This document shows positions 7,584 through 10,119 of a DNA stretch of 10,119 nucleotides, piece by piece. Made by a program: the position numbers and the translations under genes. Source of the stretch: Hyphomicrobiales bacterium (GTDB taxonomy: Bacteria; Pseudomonadota; Alphaproteobacteria; Rhizobiales; Rhizobiaceae); contig JAALLB010000039.1 of NCBI GenBank assembly GCA_011087745.1, forward strand, positions 1 through 10,119, given 5' to 3'. Each line of letters opens with the position of its first letter. Positions within the stretch are counted from its first letter, which is position 1. Below the pieces are notes generated by a model. It was not told the origin of the DNA. It searched no databases and saw only the letters and a program-made list of their open reading frames with translations.

Positions 7584-8354
7584 ATGAGCGATGTTGTACT
7601 ATCAGAAACAAACGGCAATGTTGGTCTGATCACCATTAATCGCCCAGAAGCATTAAACGCGGTGAACACTGCGGTAATGGACGGCATAATCTCAAAAGCA
7701 AAAGCCTTTGATGAAGACCCTGACATGGGCTGCATCGTTATTACGGGTGGAGGCAAAGCATTTATCGCTGGTGCAGATATCAAGGAGATGCAGGAAAAAT
7801 CCTACATGGATATGTTTCTGGCGGACAAACAATCCAAATGGGAGGGCTTCGCCAACACCAGAACACCTATCATTGCTGCAGTAAATGGATTTGCCCTTGG
7901 CGGCGGCTGCGAACTTGCCATGATGTGCGACATGATTTTTGCATCAGACAAGGCAAAATTCGGCCAACCGGAAATCAAGCTCGGCGTTACACCGGGCTGG
8001 GGCGGTTCGCAACGATTGACCCGTGCCGTTGGCAAGACAAAGTCCATGGATTTAATTCTCACCGGCCGCATGATGGATGCAGAAGAAGCAGAACGGTCCG
8101 GCCTTGTTGCACGCATCATTCCTGCAGATGACTTGATGGCTGAAACCATGAAAACCGCCGCAGAAATTGCAGGCTATTCAACGCCGTCTGTCTACATTGC
8201 AAAAGAACAGGTCAACCGTGCTTTTGAAACAACCCTGGCTGAAGGTTTAAGGTTCGAGCGCCGCACTTTTTATTCACTCTTTGCTACTGAAGATCAATCA
8301 GAAGGAATGGCTGCCTTTGCTGAAAAGCGTAAGCCGGAATTTAAAAACAAATAA
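7584..8354 (+). CDS. enoyl-CoA hydratase (methacrylyl-CoA hydratase role)
   Basis: This 256-residue crotonase-family hydratase adds water across the double bond of enoyl-CoAs. In this operon it would turn methacrylyl-CoA into 3-hydroxyisobutyryl-CoA. Both catalytic glutamates are present: Glu110 in GGGCELAM and Glu130 in GQPEIKLG. Their 20-residue spacing matches the pair in rat mitochondrial crotonase (144/164). AGADIKEM (62-69) supplies the first oxyanion-hole element. Length matches short-chain crotonase (ECHS1-like). It starts two bases after the mmsB stop, with AGGGG (7572-7576) inside the mmsB end. Substrate range is probably broad, so it may also serve fatty-acid or isoleucine breakdown. 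Confidence 0.93.
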   Translation: MSDVVLSETNGNVGLITINRPEALNAVNTAVMDGIISKAKAFDEDPDMGCIVITGGGKAFIAGADIKEMQEKSYMDMFLADKQSKWEGFANTRTPIIAAVNGFALGGGCELAMMCDMIFASDKAKFGQPEIKLGVTPGWGGSQRLTRAVGKTKSMDLILTGRMMDAEEAERSGLVARIIPADDLMAETMKTAAEIAGYSTPSVYIAKEQVNRAFETTLAEGLRFERRTFYSLFATEDQSEGMAAFAEKRKPEFKNK

Positions 8355-8357
8355 AAG

Positions 8358-8386
8358 CCCTATCATGGAGAATATGTAGGGGGAGG
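8358..8386 (+). promoter_or_regulatory. pccB ribosome binding site partly inside a hairpin
   Basis: AGGGGGAGG (8378-8386) is the strongest ribosome site in the window, four bases before the pccB ATG. Part of it can pair upstream: CCCTA (8358-8362) with TAGGG (8377-8381), then after a one-base bulge CAT (8364-8366) with ATG (8374-8376). This could limit pccB initiation. A four-codon reading frame (ATG at 8365, TAG at 8377) lies inside the hairpin. No energy calculation was made. Confidence 0.4.
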
Positions 8387-8390
8387 CAAG

Positions 8391-9923
8391 ATGACTGACG
8401 TATTACAAGAACTCGAAGCGCGCCGTGAACAGGCAAGACTTGGCGGCGGACAAAAGCGTATCGATGCGCAACATGCAAAGGGCAAACTAACGGCTCGTGA
8501 ACGCATTGAAATCCTGCTGGATGAAGGGTCATTCGAAGAGTACGACATGTTTGTTGCCCATCGCTGCACAGAATTTGGAATGGACGAAGTCAAATTCCCA
8601 GGCGATGGTGTTGTTACAGCTTGGGGAACAGTCAATGGTCGTATGATCTATGTTTACAGCCAGGATTTCACAGTCTTTGGTGGTTCCCTTTCAGAAACCC
8701 ATGCCAAGAAAATCATTAAGGTCATGGAAATGGCGATGAAAAACGGCGCGCCAATTATTGGCATCAATGATTCCGGCGGCGCCCGCATTCAGGAAGGCGT
8801 TGCGTCCCTTGGCGGCTATGCAGATGTGTTCCAGATGAACACTTTGGCTTCAGGTGTCGTACCACAAATCTCAATGATTATGGGTCCATGCGCTGGCGGT
8901 GCGGTATACTCCCCCGCCATGACGGACTTCATCTTCATGGTGCGCGATTCATCCTACATGTTTGTTACCGGCCCGGATGTTGTAAAAACCGTTACCAACG
9001 AAATCGTATCGGCAGAAGAGCTAGGTGGAGCCAAGACTCATACCTCAAAATCATCCGTTGCTGATGATGCCTTTGATAATGATGTCGAAGCTCTCTCGGC
9101 CCTTCGCCGTTTTATTGATTTCCTGCCTCTCAACAACCGTGAAAAACCACCTGTCCAACCTTTCTTTGATGCCGTTGAACGTCAGGATTTATCGCTTGAT
9201 ACACTCATTCCGGATAATCCAAACAAGCCTTATGACATCAAGAAACTGATCTACAAAATTGCTGACGAAGGAGACTTCTTTGAAATCCAGCCTGACTAAG
9301 CAAAAAACATCGTAACCGGGTTCATGCGTATCGAAGGCTCAACCGTCGGAGTGGTTGCAAATCAACCGCTGGTCTTGGCTGGCGTTCTGGACATTAATGC
9401 GTCGCGTAAAGCTGCCCGCTTCGTGCGCTTTTGTGACTGCTTCAACATTCCAATCTTAACACTGGTCGATGTTCCAGGCTTTTTACCCGGCACAGCGCAG
9501 GAATACGGCGGCGTCATCAAGCACGGCGCAAAACTGCTCTTTGCATATGGCGAAGCAACCGTTCCAAAAGCAACCCTCATCACCCGTAAGGCCTATGGCG
9601 GCGCTTATGATGTGATGGCCTCCAAACATTTGCGCGGTGACGTCAATTATGCCTGGCCAACCGCAGAGGTTGCCGTGATGGGCGCAAAAGGTGCAACTGA
9701 AATCCTTTATCGTTCAGAACTGGGCGACACAAAAAAGATCGCCAAACGCACCAAGGATTACGAAGACCGTTTTGCAAACCCGTTCGTTGCTGCAGAAATG
9801 GGTTTCATCGATGATGTAATCCGCCCGCGCAATACAAGAAAAAGACTGGCAAGAGCCTTCGCCTCACTTCGTAACAAGGACCTGCAAAACCCTTGGAAGA
9901 AACATGATAATATTCCGCTTTGA
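8391..9923 (+). pseudogene. pccB: propionyl-CoA carboxylase beta subunit, interrupted by an in-frame TAA
   Basis: Read through, this is a 510-residue carboxyltransferase subunit, the usual PccB length. Its reaction moves CO2 from carboxybiotin (on PccA) to propionyl-CoA, giving methylmalonyl-CoA. The N-terminal domain has GINDSGGARIQEG (124-136) and MGPCAGGAVYSPAM (164-177). The C-terminal domain has VDVPGFLPG (359-367) and YGGAYDVMASKH (402-413), and it ends KHDNIPL as in family members. Codon 303 (9297-9299) is TAA where PccB proteins have Tyr before AKNIV. The frame resumes at once (AKNIVTGFMRIEG) with no indel, leaving a 302-residue first part and a 207-codon remainder. An ATG at 9324 could restart the second part, but it has only GGG three bases upstream. 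The remainder shows no further lesion, so the stop is either recent, an error, or tolerated. Acetyl-CoA carboxylase-type activity is less likely given the context. Confidence 0.9.
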
Positions 9924-9931
9924 TTAATCCT

Positions 9932-10084
9932 ATGAAATCATCATTTCTCCCTTGTTTGTTTTTTGCATTGGCGTTTCTGCTACCGACACAAAGTGTCCAA
10001 GCCCAATTCTCAACGCGCCCTTCACCGATGTGGGAAGGCTATGAAAAAACCACTGCAGATCATGAAAGGGTAATGCCAAGTTGA
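9932..10084 (+). CDS. small hypothetical secreted protein
   Basis: This 50-residue ORF starts eight bases after the pccB stop. Residues 1-24 look like a signal peptide: a Lys2 N-region, a hydrophobic core LFFALAFLLP (9-18), and a likely cleavage after VQA (22-24). The predicted mature part is only 26 residues, beginning QFSTRPSPMWEGYEK, with no cysteine and no motif I recognise. There is no clear ribosome site, so it may rely on coupling to pccB. The frame stays open beyond the TGA to the window edge, so the protein could itself be a truncated version of something longer. Small uncharacterised genes between pccB and pccA are known in some alphaproteobacteria (recollection). No function can be assigned. 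Confidence 0.5.
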   Translation: MKSSFLPCLFFALAFLLPTQSVQAQFSTRPSPMWEGYEKTTADHERVMPS

Positions 10085-10104
10085 TTTCAGGATTTATCTC
10101 TGAT

Positions 10105-10119
10105 AAGGGTGGGCTATGA
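10105..10119 (+). promoter_or_regulatory. possible ribosome site and start codon of the next gene
   Basis: AAGGG (10105-10109) lies six bases upstream of ATG at 10116-10118, which runs off the window. Spacing is good for a real start. The coding sequence beyond is not visible. A biotin-carrying pccA would be a natural neighbour, but nothing in the window shows it. Confidence 0.3.

Noticed and set aside
9290..9312. Programmed frameshift at the A-run just after the pccB stop.
   Set aside because: The frame is identical on both sides of the stop, so no frameshift is needed, and the A-run lies after the stop codon rather than before it.
1940..9923. Stop-codon reassignment (TAG or TAA read as an amino acid) to explain both interrupted genes.
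   Set aside because: Neighbouring genes end normally with TAA (mtgA, ispA, mmsA, mmsB, the hydratase) and TAG (acyl-CoA dehydrogenase, hydrolase), and the two internal stops differ from each other.
1..10119. Mobile elements, tRNA genes, CRISPR arrays or phage genes.
   Set aside because: No transposase, integrase, long terminal repeats, cloverleaf-like sequence or regularly spaced repeats were seen on reading both strands.

Overview
The window reads as chromosomal DNA of an alphaproteobacterium of moderate GC content (roughly mid-40s percent by eye). I infer this from the protein style of the MtgA, IspA and PccB homologues and from mtgA and ispA being neighbours; a Hyphomicrobiales-like affiliation is a guess. 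No tRNA, rRNA, CRISPR array, insertion sequence or phage gene was seen. Coding density is high, and the longest stretch without a gene is 133 bases.

Left part (1-2821): mtgA, a monofunctional peptidoglycan glycosyltransferase, lies on the minus strand. It diverges from ispA, a short-chain polyprenyl diphosphate synthase, across a 111-base gap. ispA runs tail-to-tail into a minus-strand LysR-family regulator, and the two stop codons share a TTAA. The LysR gene is interrupted by an in-frame TAG at codon 90, between its DNA-binding and effector-binding domains.

Right part (2955-end): a tightly packed plus-strand operon diverges from the LysR gene across a 133-base region that holds a perfect 7-4-7 dyad. 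The order is mmsA (CoA-acylating methylmalonate-semialdehyde dehydrogenase), isobutyryl-CoA dehydrogenase, 3-hydroxyisobutyryl-CoA hydrolase, mmsB (3-hydroxyisobutyrate dehydrogenase), enoyl-CoA hydratase, pccB (propionyl-CoA carboxylase beta subunit). After these come a 50-residue ORF with a signal peptide and probably the start of another gene at the window edge. Together they encode every step of distal valine catabolism: isobutyryl-CoA to methacrylyl-CoA, to 3-hydroxyisobutyryl-CoA, to 3-hydroxyisobutyrate, to methylmalonate semialdehyde, to propionyl-CoA. PccB would then feed propionyl-CoA towards methylmalonyl-CoA.

The main anomaly is that two otherwise well-preserved genes, the presumptive regulator and the final enzyme gene pccB, each carry one in-frame nonsense codon with no frameshift. 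The pccB one is a TAA at codon 303, where the family has a tyrosine. Both breaks fall near domain boundaries. Recent decay of the pathway, sequence error, or expression as two split polypeptides are all possible. Ordinary stop codons at the ends of neighbouring genes argue against a changed genetic code.
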